Shown in pieces: positions 1 through 9,730 of a DNA stretch of 64,000 nt. Numbering within the stretch: position 1 is the first letter of the stretch; each line of letters opens with the position of its first letter. The notes under the pieces are model-generated. The model did no database searches. It was not told where the DNA came from and was given only the letters and a program-made list of their open reading frames with translations. The stretch comes from Nocardia arthritidis. Lineage in GTDB: Bacteria > Actinomycetota > Actinomycetes > Mycobacteriales > Mycobacteriaceae. The stretch is taken from NCBI RefSeq assembly GCF_011801145.1, contig NZ_CP046172.1, positions 8,246,001 through 8,310,000 of the forward strand. The letters are read 5' to 3'. Made by a program: the position numbers and the translations under genes.

Positions 1-16
1 TATCGGTGATGGCCAC
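1..16 (-). CDS. First codons of a DesA3-like acyl-CoA desaturase (runs off the left edge)
   Basis: On the minus strand a GTG at 16-14 opens a frame that reads V-A-I-T-D before the window ends. A purine-rich AAAGGA lies about six bases upstream, a good ribosome binding site. From memory, M. tuberculosis DesA3 (Rv3229c) begins with the same residues and follows its oxidoreductase partner Rv3230c, whose homologue is the next gene upstream here. Five codons cannot prove identity. The call rests mainly on gene order. Confidence 0.5.
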
Positions 17-73
17 CGGGGTCCTTTCCCTACACGAATTGCTTCGAGCCTACCTGCGCGAAATGTCGCGCCC

Positions 74-1231
74 TCAGACGTCGAGTGTGCAGTCGCCGGC
101 CGCGGCGGAAATACAGGTCTGCACCTTGTCGCCCTCGCGGCGCTCGTCACCGTTGCGCAGATCCCTCGTGTAACCGGAACTCAGTGTGACGACACAGGTT
201 TGGCAGATGCCCATGCGGCAGCCGAACGGCATCTGGACACCGACCGACTCACCGGCCTCCAGCAGACTGGTCGCGCCGTCCACCGTCGCGCTGCGACCGG
301 ACTTGCCGAATGTCACGGTGCCGCCCTCACCCACCGCCGACCGCTCGATCTCGAAACGCTCGACATGCAGCCGATCGCTCAGGCCCGCATCGCGCCAGTG
401 CCGCTCGATCTCGTCGAGCAGCGCGGCGGGGCCGCAGGCCCAGGTCTCGCGCTCGCGCCAGTCCGGCAGCGCCTCGTCCAGGGAGTCCAGTGCGAATTTG
501 CCCCGCTCACCCGTCAGATGCGGGCGCATGGTGAAGCTGGGATGCCGGTCGTGCAGCTCGCGCAGTTCCGCGCCGAACATGATGTCCTCGGCGGTGCGGG
601 CGGAATGGATGTGCACCACATCGGGCACCGCGTCGCGGCGGTCCATCGCCCGCAGCATCGCCATGACCGGGGTGATGCCGCTACCTGCGGTCAGGAACAG
701 CACCTTCGGCGGCGGCGGTGACGGCAGCACGAAACCGCCCTGCGGCGCGGCCAGCCGGACGATGGCGCCGGGCCGCACACCGTTGACCAGATGGCTCGAC
801 AGGAAACCCTCCGGCATCGCCTTCACCGCGATGGAGATCACCCGCTTGCCGCCATGACCCGGCTCGTTCCAATTCGGCGGGCAGGTAAGCGAATACGAGC
901 GCCAATGCCAGCGGCCGTCGATCAGGATGCCGATGCCGATGTACTGGCCCGGTTGGTATTTGAAGTCGAAACCCCAGCCCGGCTTGATCACCAGCGTCGC
1001 CGAATCGGCGGTCTCCTTGCGCACCTCGACGACGCGGCCGCGCAGCTCGCGCACCGACCACAGCGGGTTCGCCAGGTGCAGATAGTCGTCCGGCAGCAGC
1101 GGGGTGGTGACCCGCGCGACCGCGCCGCGCAATACGTTCAGCCGACCGCCCCGTTCGGCGACACTCGCGGCCGGGGCCTCGAGCCATTGCCGGATGCCCC
1201 GCACGGAAAATCCCCCACGTTTCGAGCTCAT
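74..1231 (-). CDS. Ferredoxin-type oxidoreductase (FAD, NAD(P)H and 2Fe-2S domains), Rv3230c-like
   Basis: This 385-residue protein has the order of a phthalate-dioxygenase-reductase type electron carrier. An FAD-binding barrel has RSYSL at 111-115, the NAD(P)H domain has TAGSGITPV at 181-189, and a C-terminal plant-type 2Fe-2S domain has cysteines 338, 343, 346 and 373. It should pass electrons from NAD(P)H to a membrane di-iron enzyme. In M. tuberculosis the equivalent Rv3230c serves the stearoyl-CoA desaturase DesA3. A likely desaturase start lies about 60 bases downstream, so both probably form one operon. The first 60 residues are an extension typical of this subfamily. Confidence 0.85.
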   Translation of the reverse strand: MSSKRGGFSVRGIRQWLEAPAASVAERGGRLNVLRGAVARVTTPLLPDDYLHLANPLWSVRELRGRVVEVRKETADSATLVIKPGWGFDFKYQPGQYIGIGILIDGRWHWRSYSLTCPPNWNEPGHGGKRVISIAVKAMPEGFLSSHLVNGVRPGAIVRLAAPQGGFVLPSPPPPKVLFLTAGSGITPVMAMLRAMDRRDAVPDVVHIHSARTAEDIMFGAELRELHDRHPSFTMRPHLTGERGKFALDSLDEALPDWRERETWACGPAALLDEIERHWRDAGLSDRLHVERFEIERSAVGEGGTVTFGKSGRSATVDGATSLLEAGESVGVQMPFGCRMGICQTCVVTLSSGYTRDLRNGDERREGDKVQTCISAAAGDCTLDV

Positions 1232-1352
1232 CGCTGCCGTTCGTCTCCTGTCTGGACCTGCCGTACGGCAGCCAGGTTACGGCATCGTAGGTTCCGGTGG
1301 GTGGCGCGACCAGGCCCACCCGCCACCCCTCATCGAATCGCCGCGCGACGCC

Positions 1353-1895
1353 CTAGAGCAGTTCCAAAAGGAACGGCAGCTCCTGGGCCGCGTACCAGGC
1401 CAGTTGGTGGTCCTCGGCATCGCCGAGCACGAATTCGGCGTCGGTGTCACCGAGATCTGCGGCGTCGATCACATCCACCGCCTTGGCCACCTCCGGCTCG
1501 GCCTCGGCCAGGTCCACGTGCACCGAGGCGATCTTGCCGTACGGAACCGGGCCCGCCAGCTTCACCACCGCATCGTCCAGATCGGGCCGCAGCCGCGCGC
1601 CGCTGACATCGGCCGCGATCACCGCGCGCCGGTACACCGGGCCCGGGTCGCGGTCACCGGCGGGTGCGTCCTCGCCGGATTCGGTGATCCCGTCGCGTTC
1701 GGCCGCCAGCAGTCGCAGCGCGGCCCGCGCCGCCTCGCTCATCGCGACCTCGGCCAGTTCCTCGTCATCGCCCGAGGCGTACGCCTCGCGCAGCGCCGGG
1801 GTGACCGCGAACGCGGTGCCGCCGATCGCGCGCAGCTCCCGGTCGGCCACCAGCTCGCGCAGCATCGGCACCGTCGCGGGGATGTAGACCCGCAT
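1353..1895 (-). CDS. Conserved actinobacterial protein of unknown function (Rv3231c-like)
   Basis: The 180-residue product is acidic, begins MRVYIPATVPML and has no predicted signal peptide or membrane segment. I recognise it only by its position and start, which resemble the hypothetical protein Rv3231c beside the DesA3/reductase pair in mycobacteria. The open frame extends upstream into the acyltransferase gene, but the ATG at 1895 gives the conserved start and leaves ten bases after the upstream stop, so the two genes are probably cotranscribed. No catalytic motif is visible and I assign no function. Confidence 0.75.
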   Translation of the reverse strand: MRVYIPATVPMLRELVADRELRAIGGTAFAVTPALREAYASGDDEELAEVAMSEAARAALRLLAAERDGITESGEDAPAGDRDPGPVYRRAVIAADVSGARLRPDLDDAVVKLAGPVPYGKIASVHVDLAEAEPEVAKAVDVIDAADLGDTDAEFVLGDAEDHQLAWYAAQELPFLLELL

Positions 1896-1905
1896 CGTGT
1901 TCTGA

Positions 1906-3318
1906 TCAGAGACAGGCACCGAGCATCTCCTCCATGGACTCGTGCACCGACGCGGCGAGCACGCCGATGTCGGCCATCGCGTCGCGATCGGCGTTGAGCC
2001 CGTAGCAGACCCGTCCGTCATAGGACGTGATCCCGATGCTCGAAGCCTGGTTGCGCAGCAGCGGCGACACCGGATACATCTCCAGCATCCGCGCGCCGCC
2101 GATATACATCGGCCGCTGCGGACCCGGCGCGTTGGTGATCACCAGATTGAACGTGTGTTCTGCGAACGTACTCGCCGCCCGCACGCTCATCGCATGCAGG
2201 CTGGCCGGTGCGAAGCCGGCCATGTGCACCAGGGTGCGGGCCCGCACCCCGCGCCGATGTTTGCTGTTGGCCGCGGTGGCGTGCGAGATATGCGAAAGCC
2301 GAATCACCGGATTCGGTTCGCCCACCGGCAGATCGATCAGGAACGAGGACACCTCGCTGGCCGGATTCAGTTGCGCGGCGCCGGGACTGTCCACATAGAC
2401 CGACATCGGCACCACCGTCCGCACGGTCGACGATTCGGTGAGCGCCTCGCCGCGCGAGAGCAGCCAGTTGCGCAGCGCGCCCGTGACGACGGCCAGGATG
2501 ACGTCGTTGATCGAGCAGTCGAAACGCTTGCGGAGCTTGCGGTAGTCCTCCAGATCGGTGCGCACCACGGCGAAGCGGCGGTTGCGCGAGGTCCGGATGT
2601 TGAGCGGGCTGTCCTGGGTGCCGGTCGCGGCGGCGCGCACCGCGCCGACCACCGAATGCACCGCCTTACCCGTCGAACCGATCATCCCGAGCACGCCGGA
2701 ACGCGCCTCGCGCACCACCTCCAGCGCCTCACCCGGCTGGGCCGCCAGATGCGCGAGCGCGCCGATCAGCAGTTCGGATTCGGAGGGTTCGCGCGGCGCG
2801 TGCCACGCGTCGTCGGCGACCCCGCGCGGCGACGGGCCGGTATCGAGGATGACGTGGCCGATTTCGAGCGCGGTATCCCCGTCGACCAGCGCCGAATGGG
2901 TTTTGGTGAAGATCGCGCTGCGCCCGTCGGTGAGGCCCTCGATCAGGTACATCTCCCACAGCGGCCGGGTCTGGTCCAGCGGCCGCGACGCCAGCCTGGC
3001 CACCAGGTCGAGCAGTTGCTCGTCGCTGCCGGGACCGGGCAGCGCGGACCGCCGGACGTGATAGGTGATATCGAATCCGCTGTCCTCCACCCACACCGGC
3101 CGCCCGAGCGCGAACGGGATCTCGCGCACCTTGCGCCGATATCGCGGCACCAGCGACAACCGCTCCTCGACCAGATCGACGAGCCGGTCGTAATCCAGCG
3201 CGACCTCATCCGCGCCGCCGGAATTCCGGACGATCGCGAGTGAGCCGATGTGAATCGGATTGCTACTCGACTCGAGCCGATAGAACGACGCGTCCTGCGG
3301 CGTCAACCTCGTGATCAC
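1906..3318 (-). CDS. WS/DGAT-like O-acyltransferase with an altered active-site motif
   Basis: This member of the wax ester synthase/diacylglycerol acyltransferase family would join acyl-CoA to a fatty alcohol or diacylglycerol for storage lipid. From the GTG at 3318 it has 470 residues, the usual family length, and starts ITRLTPQDASFYRLE, the usual N-terminal pattern. The longer frame to 3480 adds 54 residues unlike the family. The hallmark HHxxxDG motif reads HSALVDG (about residues 141-147): the second, catalytic histidine is serine. The C-terminal NLVITNAPGP segment is kept. Activity is therefore doubtful. It may be a paralogue with another role. A weak GGGAG lies upstream of the chosen start. 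Confidence 0.85.
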   Translation of the reverse strand: MITRLTPQDASFYRLESSSNPIHIGSLAIVRNSGGADEVALDYDRLVDLVEERLSLVPRYRRKVREIPFALGRPVWVEDSGFDITYHVRRSALPGPGSDEQLLDLVARLASRPLDQTRPLWEMYLIEGLTDGRSAIFTKTHSALVDGDTALEIGHVILDTGPSPRGVADDAWHAPREPSESELLIGALAHLAAQPGEALEVVREARSGVLGMIGSTGKAVHSVVGAVRAAATGTQDSPLNIRTSRNRRFAVVRTDLEDYRKLRKRFDCSINDVILAVVTGALRNWLLSRGEALTESSTVRTVVPMSVYVDSPGAAQLNPASEVSSFLIDLPVGEPNPVIRLSHISHATAANSKHRRGVRARTLVHMAGFAPASLHAMSVRAASTFAEHTFNLVITNAPGPQRPMYIGGARMLEMYPVSPLLRNQASSIGITSYDGRVCYGLNADRDAMADIGVLAASVHESMEEMLGACL

Positions 3319-3833
3319 GCTGCCGCCTGCTCCCTTCGGTGCCCTGGTCCGTGGCACACATGAGTACATCGCCCCCGGATCCGCCGCGCGGGCAAGCTGT
3401 TTCGATCGAATCGTGCCGCCATCGCCAAGCGGACGGATATCGGCTCCGGAGTCCGAGCCGCGCTGCTCAGTGGTCGTCATATGCCGACACCGATCGTCCC
3501 CGATACGATCGGCCGGTATTCCGTCGGCATACCGAACGCCTTACATCGTACGATACGGATGACGAAACATGTTCCGGGCCAATCCGATTCACTGGGAGGT
3601 CGCTGGGCTCTCCGGCCCGGGCCGGAACAGCGCCCATCCCCACTCCCGGGTAACCGATCCGGCGCACTTCACAGCAAGCACGGGTACGGTGAGACCCAGC
3701 GGGACATTCATGGCCGGAACCCGGGGGTGAGGCAGCACATCGTTGCTGGTCGGCGCCTACCATGGGTGCCGCATTAACATTGGGAATGCATCCGCGCCGT
3801 TGATACACACCGACCAGAGGACTGACGAGACCC
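3319..3833. other. Divergent intergenic region between the acyltransferase and secA
   Basis: About 515 bases separate the two divergent genes. No open frame here resembles a protein I recognise. The stretch must hold the promoters of both genes. It contains a perfect 10-base palindrome ATCGTACGAT at 3545-3554, which could be a regulator site. I cannot place -10 or -35 boxes with confidence. Confidence 0.5.
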
Positions 3834-6668
3834 GTGCCTGCGCTGACACTGACGAGGTTGCTACGGATTGGTGAGGGTCGCATCGTGAAGCGGCTCGCCC
3901 ACCTCGCCGACGAGGTCATCGCGATCGGGCCGGACTTCGAGGAGCTCTCCGATGCGGAACTGCGCGCCAAGACCGAGGAGTTCAAGGAGCGCTACGCCGA
4001 TGGCGAATCCCTGGACGACCTGCTGCTCGAGGCGTTCGCGGTAGCGCGCGAGGCGTCGTGGCGGGTGCTCAACCAGAAGCACTACAAGGTGCAGATCATG
4101 GGTGGCGCCGCGCTGCATCTCGGCAATATCGCCGAGATGAAGACCGGTGAGGGCAAAACCCTGACCTGTGTGCTGCCCGCCTACCTGAACGCGATCAGCG
4201 GCGACGGTGTGCACGTCGTCACCGTCAACGACTACCTGGCCAAGCGCGACGCCGAGTGGATGGGCCGCGTGCACCGGTTCCTCGGCCTCAGCGTCGGGGT
4301 GATCCTGTCCGGTATGACGCCCGCCGAGCGGCGCGAGTCGTACGGCTCCGACATCACCTACGGCACGAACAACGAATTCGGCTTCGACTACCTGCGCGAC
4401 AATATGACCCATTCGCTGGAGGATCTGGTCCAGCGCGGGCACAACTTCGCCGTGGTCGACGAGGTCGACTCCATCCTCATCGACGAGGCCCGCACCCCGC
4501 TGATCATTTCGGGCCCGGCCGACGCCTCGTCCAAGTGGTACGCCGAATTCGCCCGTATCGCACCGCTGCTGAAGAAGGACGTGCACTACGAGGTCGACAT
4601 CAAGAAGCGCACCATCGGCGTGCACGAGCAGGGCGTCGAATTCGTCGAGGACCAGCTCGGCATCGACAACCTCTACGAGGCCGCCAACTCGCCGCTGGTG
4701 AGCTACCTGAACAACGCCATCAAGGCCAAGGAGCTCTACGCCCGCGACAAGGACTACATCGTCCGCGACGGCGAGGTCATCATCGTCGACGAGTTCACCG
4801 GCCGCATCCTGATCGGGCGCCGCTACAACGAGGGCATGCACCAGGCGATCGAGGCCAAGGAGGGCGTCGAGATCCAGCCCGAGAACCAGACGCTGGCCAC
4901 CATCACGCTGCAGAACTACTTCCGCCTGTACGACAAGCTGTCCGGCATGACCGGTACCGCCGAGACGGAAGCCGCTGAGCTGCACCAGATTTACAGCCTC
5001 GGCGTGGTGCCGATCCCGACCAACAAGCCGATGATCCGTCAGGACCAGTCGGACCTGATCTACAAGACGGAGGAGGCCAAGTTCTCCGCCGTCGTCGACG
5101 ATGTCACCGAGCGGCACGAGAAGGGCCAGCCGGTGCTGATCGGTACCACCAGCGTCGAGCGCTCGGAGTATCTGTCCAAGCAGTTCACCAAGCGCGGCAT
5201 CCCGCACAACGTGCTGAACGCGAAGTTCCACGAGAACGAGGCCGCGATCATCGCCGAGGCGGGCAGGCCCGGCGCGGTCACCGTCGCCACCAATATGGCC
5301 GGTCGCGGTACCGATATCGTGCTCGGCGGCAACCCGGACATCATCGCCGACATCCTGCTGCGCAAGCAGGGCCTGGATCCGGTGGCGACGCCCGACGAAT
5401 ACCAGCAGGCGTGGTTGCCGACGCTGGAGCAGGTCAAGGCGCAGACCGAGGAGGACGCCGAGGCGGTCCGCGAGGCAGGCGGCCTCTACGTGCTCGGCAC
5501 CGAGCGGCACGAGTCGCGCCGCATCGACAACCAGCTGCGCGGTCGTTCCGGCCGCCAGGGCGACCCGGGCGAATCCCGCTTCTACCTCTCGCTCGGCGAT
5601 GAGCTGATGCGGCGATTCAACGGCGCCGCACTGGAATCGATCATGACCCGGCTCAACCTGCCCGACGATGTGCCGATCGAGGCGAAGATGGTCTCCAAGG
5701 CCATCAAGAGCGCGCAGACCCAGGTCGAGCAGCAGAACTTCGAGATCCGCAAGAACGTGCTCAAGTACGACGAGGTGATGAACCAGCAGCGCACCGTCAT
5801 CTACAGCGAGCGCAACCGGATCCTGCGCGGTGAGGATATGGAGGGCCAGGTCGACGAGATGATCACCGATGTGATCACCGCCTACGTCGACGGCGCCACC
5901 GCGGAGGGCTATGTCGAGGACTGGGATCTGGAAAAGCTGTGGACCGCGCTGAAGACGCTCTACCCGGTGAGCCTCAACTACAAGGATCTGACCGGTGAGA
6001 CCGAGGTCGGCGAGGCGGGCGATCTGACCCGCGACGATCTGCTGGAGGCGCTGCTAGAGGACGCGCACACCGCGTACGAGAAGCGCGAACAGGAGATCGA
6101 CGGCCTGGCCGGCGAGGGTTCGATGCGCAATCTCGAACGGCAGGTGCTGCTTTCGGTGCTGGACCGCAAGTGGCGCGAGCACCTCTACGAGATGGACTAT
6201 CTCAAGGAGGGCATCGGCCTGCGCGCCATGGCGCAGCGCGATCCGCTCGTCGAATATCAGCGCGAGGGCTTCGACATGTTCGCGGCGATGCTGGAGGGCC
6301 TGAAGGAGGAGTCGGTCGGCTTCCTGTTCAACCTGCAGGTCGAGGTGCAGCAGCCACAGCCGGAGGGTGTCGCCGTCGATCCCGGTCTGCGTTCGCCGGT
6401 CGGCGCGTTCGGCGACGCGCAGCGTTCGCTGCCGACCGACGAGGCGCCCGGCAATGGTCACGCGGCGCCTGCGGCCTTGCGCGCCAAGGGAATCGACAAC
6501 AGCGACCCGCGCGGCCTGAGCTACTCCGGCCCGGACGAGGGCGGGCACGCCGCGGTGCACGGCGACGTCGACGAGTACGGCGACGGCACCACCCGGCGGG
6601 AGCGCCGCCAGGCCGCCCGCGCCCAGTCGAAGGACAAGCGGCAGCCGAAGACCCGGCGCAGGCACTGA
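3834..6668 (+). CDS. secA: Preprotein translocase ATPase SecA (SecA1)
   Basis: SecA is the motor that pushes unfolded preproteins through the SecYEG channel. The 944-residue protein has the Walker A motif MKTGEGKT at 102-109, the [16 protein letters not shown] block, and the helicase motifs [10 protein letters not shown] and [12 protein letters not shown]. The GTG start gives [15 protein letters not shown], the usual SecA1 start. The C-terminus is a low-complexity linker ending in a basic RRERRQ...KTRRRH tail, without the CxC zinc motif of proteobacterial SecA, as in mycobacterial SecA1. It is transcribed opposite to hpf-comF-mtrAB, whereas in M. tuberculosis secA1 runs with them. Confidence 0.98.
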   Translation: MPALTLTRLLRIGEGRIVKRLAHLADEVIAIGPDFEELSDAELRAKTEEFKERYADGESLDDLLLEAFAVAREASWRVLNQKHYKVQIMGGAALHLGNIAEMKTGEGKTLTCVLPAYLNAISGDGVHVVTVNDYLAKRDAEWMGRVHRFLGLSVGVILSGMTPAERRESYGSDITYGTNNEFGFDYLRDNMTHSLEDLVQRGHNFAVVDEVDSILIDEARTPLIISGPADASSKWYAEFARIAPLLKKDVHYEVDIKKRTIGVHEQGVEFVEDQLGIDNLYEAANSPLVSYLNNAIKAKELYARDKDYIVRDGEVIIVDEFTGRILIGRRYNEGMHQAIEAKEGVEIQPENQTLATITLQNYFRLYDKLSGMTGTAETEAAELHQIYSLGVVPIPTNKPMIRQDQSDLIYKTEEAKFSAVVDDVTERHEKGQPVLIGTTSVERSEYLSKQFTKRGIPHNVLNAKFHENEAAIIAEAGRPGAVTVATNMAGRGTDIVLGGNPDIIADILLRKQGLDPVATPDEYQQAWLPTLEQVKAQTEEDAEAVREAGGLYVLGTERHESRRIDNQLRGRSGRQGDPGESRFYLSLGDELMRRFNGAALESIMTRLNLPDDVPIEAKMVSKAIKSAQTQVEQQNFEIRKNVLKYDEVMNQQRTVIYSERNRILRGEDMEGQVDEMITDVITAYVDGATAEGYVEDWDLEKLWTALKTLYPVSLNYKDLTGETEVGEAGDLTRDDLLEALLEDAHTAYEKREQEIDGLAGEGSMRNLERQVLLSVLDRKWREHLYEMDYLKEGIGLRAMAQRDPLVEYQREGFDMFAAMLEGLKEESVGFLFNLQVEVQQPQPEGVAVDPGLRSPVGAFGDAQRSLPTDEAPGNGHAAPAALRAKGIDNSDPRGLSYSGPDEGGHAAVHGDVDEYGDGTTRRERRQAARAQSKDKRQPKTRRRH

Positions 6669-6683
6669 CCTCCAGAGCCGAAT

Positions 6684-6724
6684 AGCGAAGGCGCCCATGG
6701 TATTCCATGGGCGTCTTCGCTTTT
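6684..6724 (+). terminator. Rho-independent terminator between secA and the thiolase
   Basis: Two 17-base arms (6684-6700 and 6705-6721) pair with a single G-T wobble around a TATT loop and run into a TTTT tract. The hairpin starts 15 bases after the secA stop and lies between convergent genes. It probably also serves the thiolase on the other strand. Confidence 0.92.
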
Positions 6725-6742
6725 ACCGAAAAACCTTGCGGC

Positions 6743-8035
6743 TCAGATGCGTTCGAGAACCGCCGAGGCCCCGATGCCACCGGCCGCGCAAATACCGAGC
6801 AGCGCAACGTTTTTACCGCTGCGCGCCAGCTCGTTGGCCATGGTGGTGACCATCCGCGCGCCGGTCGCGCCGAAGGGATGCCCCAGCGAGACCGAGCCGC
6901 CGTGCACGTTCAACCGGTCGATATCGACCGCGCCGACGGCGGTGTCCCGGTCCAGCCTGGTCTTGGCCCATTCGTCGCTGGCCAGCGCGGCGAGCACCGA
7001 AAGTGTCTGTGCGGCAAAGGCTTCGTGGATATCGACGAAATCGACGTCGGCCAAGGACATTCCGGCCTTGTCCAGCGCGCGCGGCATGGAGATGGCCGGA
7101 CCGATGAGCACCTGATCGGTGGGGTCGACGCTGACGTAACTCCAGGACCGGAAGGCGGCCAGCGGCTGGTAGCCGAGTGCCCGCGCCCGCTCCTCGCTCA
7201 TCAACAGCACCGCCGACGCACCGTCGGTGAGCGGGCTGGCATTGCCAGCGGTGACGGTGCCGTCGGCCGCGAAGACCGGCTTCAGCCTGGCCAGTTTCGC
7301 GGCGGTGGTGTCGCCGCGCACCAGCCCGTCGCGGTTGATCTCCTTGCCGTCGGGTGTGCGTACCCGCAGCACCTCGTCGTCGAAGCGGCCGGAATCGATT
7401 GCCGCGGCGGCCCGCTGATGTGAGCGGGCGGCGAACTCGTCCTGTTCGGCTCGGCCGATGCCGTGGATGCGGGCCATCTTCTCCGCCGATTCGCCCATCA
7501 CCTCACCGGTGGTGCGCTCGGCGATCTTCGGCCGCCGCGGCACGATATCGGTGAACGGCGCCAGCTGCGCGACCGCCGAAAGGTAGTCCTTCGGCTTCGG
7601 CTTGCCGAGCGCGAGCGGCGCGGCCGCGTGCACCACCTTCTGCGGCAGCTTGACCTCGGCATTGCTGGTGGAATCGCTGCCGCCGGCGATCATCACGTCG
7701 TATTCGCCGCGTTCGATGGCGGCGGCCGCCGCGGTCACCGCCTGCAGGCCGGACGCGCACGCCCTGGTGACGGTGTAACCCTCGCAGCCGGGATCGAGGC
7801 GGAGGTCGAGCGCGATTTCGCGGGCGATATTCGGTGCGGCGCTCGGCAGGATCACCCCGCCCCACACGATCGCCTGCACCTGATCCTTCGGCAGCGCGGT
7901 GCGCTCGAGCAGTCCGGCGACGGCGGCATCGGCCAGCGCGATCGAATCCATCCGCGTGAAATCGGTGAACGCCTTGCGGAACGGAGTCCGCGCCCCGGCG
8001 ACGATAACAGCACGGCGAGCAGCGTAGGAAGCCAT
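6743..8035 (-). CDS. Acetyl-CoA C-acetyltransferase (thiolase, FadI type)
   Basis: Thiolases cleave 3-ketoacyl-CoA in beta-oxidation or condense acyl-CoA units. The 430-residue product has the nucleophilic cysteine in RACASGLQAV (Cys93), the IHEAFAAQ and GHPFGATG histidine motifs, and the C-terminal catalytic cysteine in GICAAGG. The start at 8035 (MASYAARRAVIVAGARTPFRK) matches the family and has GGAGAGG upstream. The frame could extend to 8071. The leader immediately upstream is a ~126-base sequence that recurs before the phosphomannomutase gene. The gene stands alone, with no beta-oxidation partner next to it. Confidence 0.93.
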   Translation of the reverse strand: MASYAARRAVIVAGARTPFRKAFTDFTRMDSIALADAAVAGLLERTALPKDQVQAIVWGGVILPSAAPNIAREIALDLRLDPGCEGYTVTRACASGLQAVTAAAAAIERGEYDVMIAGGSDSTSNAEVKLPQKVVHAAAPLALGKPKPKDYLSAVAQLAPFTDIVPRRPKIAERTTGEVMGESAEKMARIHGIGRAEQDEFAARSHQRAAAAIDSGRFDDEVLRVRTPDGKEINRDGLVRGDTTAAKLARLKPVFAADGTVTAGNASPLTDGASAVLLMSEERARALGYQPLAAFRSWSYVSVDPTDQVLIGPAISMPRALDKAGMSLADVDFVDIHEAFAAQTLSVLAALASDEWAKTRLDRDTAVGAVDIDRLNVHGGSVSLGHPFGATGARMVTTMANELARSGKNVALLGICAAGGIGASAVLERI

Positions 8036-8036
8036 G

Positions 8037-8163
8037 CTAGTCCGCCTCTCCGCGCCTCTTGCCGGTCGCAAGAGCGGCGAGACCCACGTTGCGGGCCGAC
8101 GGCGAGGTTCGTTGGCCCGGTTCTGGGCGTGCCCGACGAGTTACCCATGTCCTCGCGAAATCA
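8037..8163 (-). repeat. Shared leader element, copy 1 (upstream of the thiolase)
   Basis: Read on the minus strand, this stretch aligns over its whole length with 27156-27281. The first 45 bases (8163-8119) differ at only three positions. The rest is diverged but keeps blocks such as GTCTCGC, CGACCGGC and GAGGCGGAC. It ends one base before the thiolase ATG, so its last block supplies that gene's ribosome binding site. An ATG at 8148 opens MGNSSGTPRT, the same ten residues as copy 2, with a synonymous change only. It could be a cis-acting RNA leader, a leader-peptide gene or a small mobile repeat. Confidence 0.75.
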
Positions 8164-8496
8164 ATCATCACTGATCGATTTACTCATGAACCCCGACGAG
8201 ATACCAGTACCCGGAGTAACGGTATTTCGGCGGACGCGAAGTTCCTCGCGCCGAGTGGCATCGCGAGGCTCGACCGGAGACCAGCTCAGCGATCCCCTCC
8301 AGATGCCGCTGAGCCGGTCTGCCGCGCGCCGTTGCGCAACAGACCGGGGCGCTCGTTCCGGCGAACGCCCCTGCCCGCTCCGGAACCGCAAGGCCGGGCG
8401 ATGGTGCCACTCGGCGCCCTTCGACAGTAGCAATATTTCGATGAAGTTCTCAAATGCTTTCTACAAAGTTGGCTTCGGCTGCCGGATGGAACTACC
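8164..8496. other. Intergenic region upstream of the XRE regulator gene
   Basis: These 333 bases hold no frame I can support. The last 60 bases are more AT-rich than the surroundings, as expected for a promoter of the plus-strand regulator operon. I see no clear operator or hairpin. Confidence 0.4.
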
Positions 8497-9210
8497 ATGA
8501 AGCCCACTATGCAGCGCACTTCGGAGCCGTCGCGGCAGAAGCGCTTCGGCCGCATCATCAGGGAACGCCGCGACGAGCTCGGCCTCACCCAGATCCAGAT
8601 CGGGGATCTCGGCGGCCCATCCGCGCCCACGATCCGCAAGATCGAGGACGGCACCGCGACGATCAGCATCAGCACGCTGAACAAACTCGACGGGCCGCTG
8701 CGCTGGGTGCCCGGCAGCGCCGCCCGCACCTACGCGGGCGGCACCCCCACCGCAGACGAGCCGGCCGACCCACCGCAGACGGGCGAATCCGTTGTGGCGG
8801 GCCCGGATTCGATCCCCTTCGACATCGCCGACCTGACCGGACTGCTCGCCGCCTCCGGCAAACTCAACGACGCGGTGGAACGCGGCCGCACCACCGATCC
8901 CCATGTGGTGGCGGCGATTTCGGAGCTCAACCGGGTGGTGTCCAAATTGTCCGCGCGCTACGCGACCACCATGCTGGAACGCAACGGCGGCCCGGGCAGG
9001 CAGCTGCACCCCCTGGTCGAAATGGCCTTCGCACATCTGCTGGAAACCCCGGCGGAGGCGGATGACGAGACGGAATTCGAGGAGCGCCGCTACCGCCGCT
9101 GGCTGGCCGGCCGCGCCGAGACGGTGGATGCCGCCACCGAAACCCGGTTCCGGCTGCGCTGGCAGGCGGCCAACGGGGCACGGGCGGCGCGCAACGGTAA
9201 GGGAGCGTGA
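8497..9210 (+). CDS. XRE-family helix-turn-helix protein
   Basis: The 237-residue product starts with a basic region and an XRE-like helix-turn-helix (about residues 17-70: RIIRERRDELGLTQ...APTIRKIEDG). The later part (about 95-237) is helical and acidic and resembles nothing I know. It overlaps the next gene by four bases (GTGA), so the two are translationally coupled. The arrangement of two small DNA-binding proteins and a metallopeptidase-like protein suggests a self-regulated module. The target genes are unknown. Confidence 0.8.
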   Translation: MKPTMQRTSEPSRQKRFGRIIRERRDELGLTQIQIGDLGGPSAPTIRKIEDGTATISISTLNKLDGPLRWVPGSAARTYAGGTPTADEPADPPQTGESVVAGPDSIPFDIADLTGLLAASGKLNDAVERGRTTDPHVVAAISELNRVVSKLSARYATTMLERNGGPGRQLHPLVEMAFAHLLETPAEADDETEFEERRYRRWLAGRAETVDAATETRFRLRWQAANGARAARNGKGA

Positions 9211-9614
9211 CGATGGACGATCAGACGGATCTGACCTTGAGCCATAAGATCAACCGGCTCTTCGCGGTCGTACATCCGCGCTCGGCCCCGGAGCGCAGCA
9301 TCGAGGCGGTGGCCGAACACGTCACCGCCCGGCTCACCCGCCCGATCGATGCCGCACAGTTGGAGCGGCTGCGCAGCGGCGAACTCGATCACCTGACCGA
9401 TTGGACCCCGGCGGATCTCGAGGTGCTCGCGGCGATCGCGCAGTCCTTCGGCGTCGCCCCCGACTACCTCACCACCACCGGAACCGCGGCGGCCGCCATC
9501 GACCGGGAGTTGGAACTGCTCGCCACCATGCGGGATGCGAATGTGGCGAGTATCGCGCTGCGCGGCGGCGATATCGACCAGGCGACGCTGACCCAGATCA
9601 TCGCCGACTGTTAG
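9207..9614 (+). CDS. EspR-like XRE-family regulator
   Basis: This 135-residue protein resembles the mycobacterial nucleoid-associated regulator EspR. An N-terminal helix-turn-helix region starts LSHKINRLFAVVHP, is followed by LERLRSGELDHLTDWTPADLEVL and an AQSFGVAPDYL segment, and ends in a dimerisation tail with LATMRDANVASIALR. EspR binds ESX-1 and cell-wall gene promoters in M. tuberculosis. Nothing here shows that this paralogue does the same. It starts with GTG overlapping the previous stop and precedes the metallopeptidase-like gene by 116 bases. Confidence 0.8.
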   Translation: MTMDDQTDLTLSHKINRLFAVVHPRSAPERSIEAVAEHVTARLTRPIDAAQLERLRSGELDHLTDWTPADLEVLAAIAQSFGVAPDYLTTTGTAAAAIDRELELLATMRDANVASIALRGGDIDQATLTQIIADC

Positions 9615-9730
9615 GCCCGGTCACCCCCGCTCGATACCTCGGAACCTCCGACCACAGCACGTCGCTCGCACCGCGCCGACTCGGTACCATCGTCTCCCAA
9701 TGCAAGGCTGCAGTAGGGAGATCGCGTCGC

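Noticed and set aside
3861..5510. Long minus-strand frame of 549 codons across secA
   Set aside because: It is the antisense of secA; long open frames opposite GC-rich genes are expected from third-position GC bias.
9401..9730. N-terminal extension of the ImmA-like protein
   Set aside because: It overlaps the EspR-like gene out of frame and is His/Arg-rich noise; the ATG at 9731 begins the conserved part.
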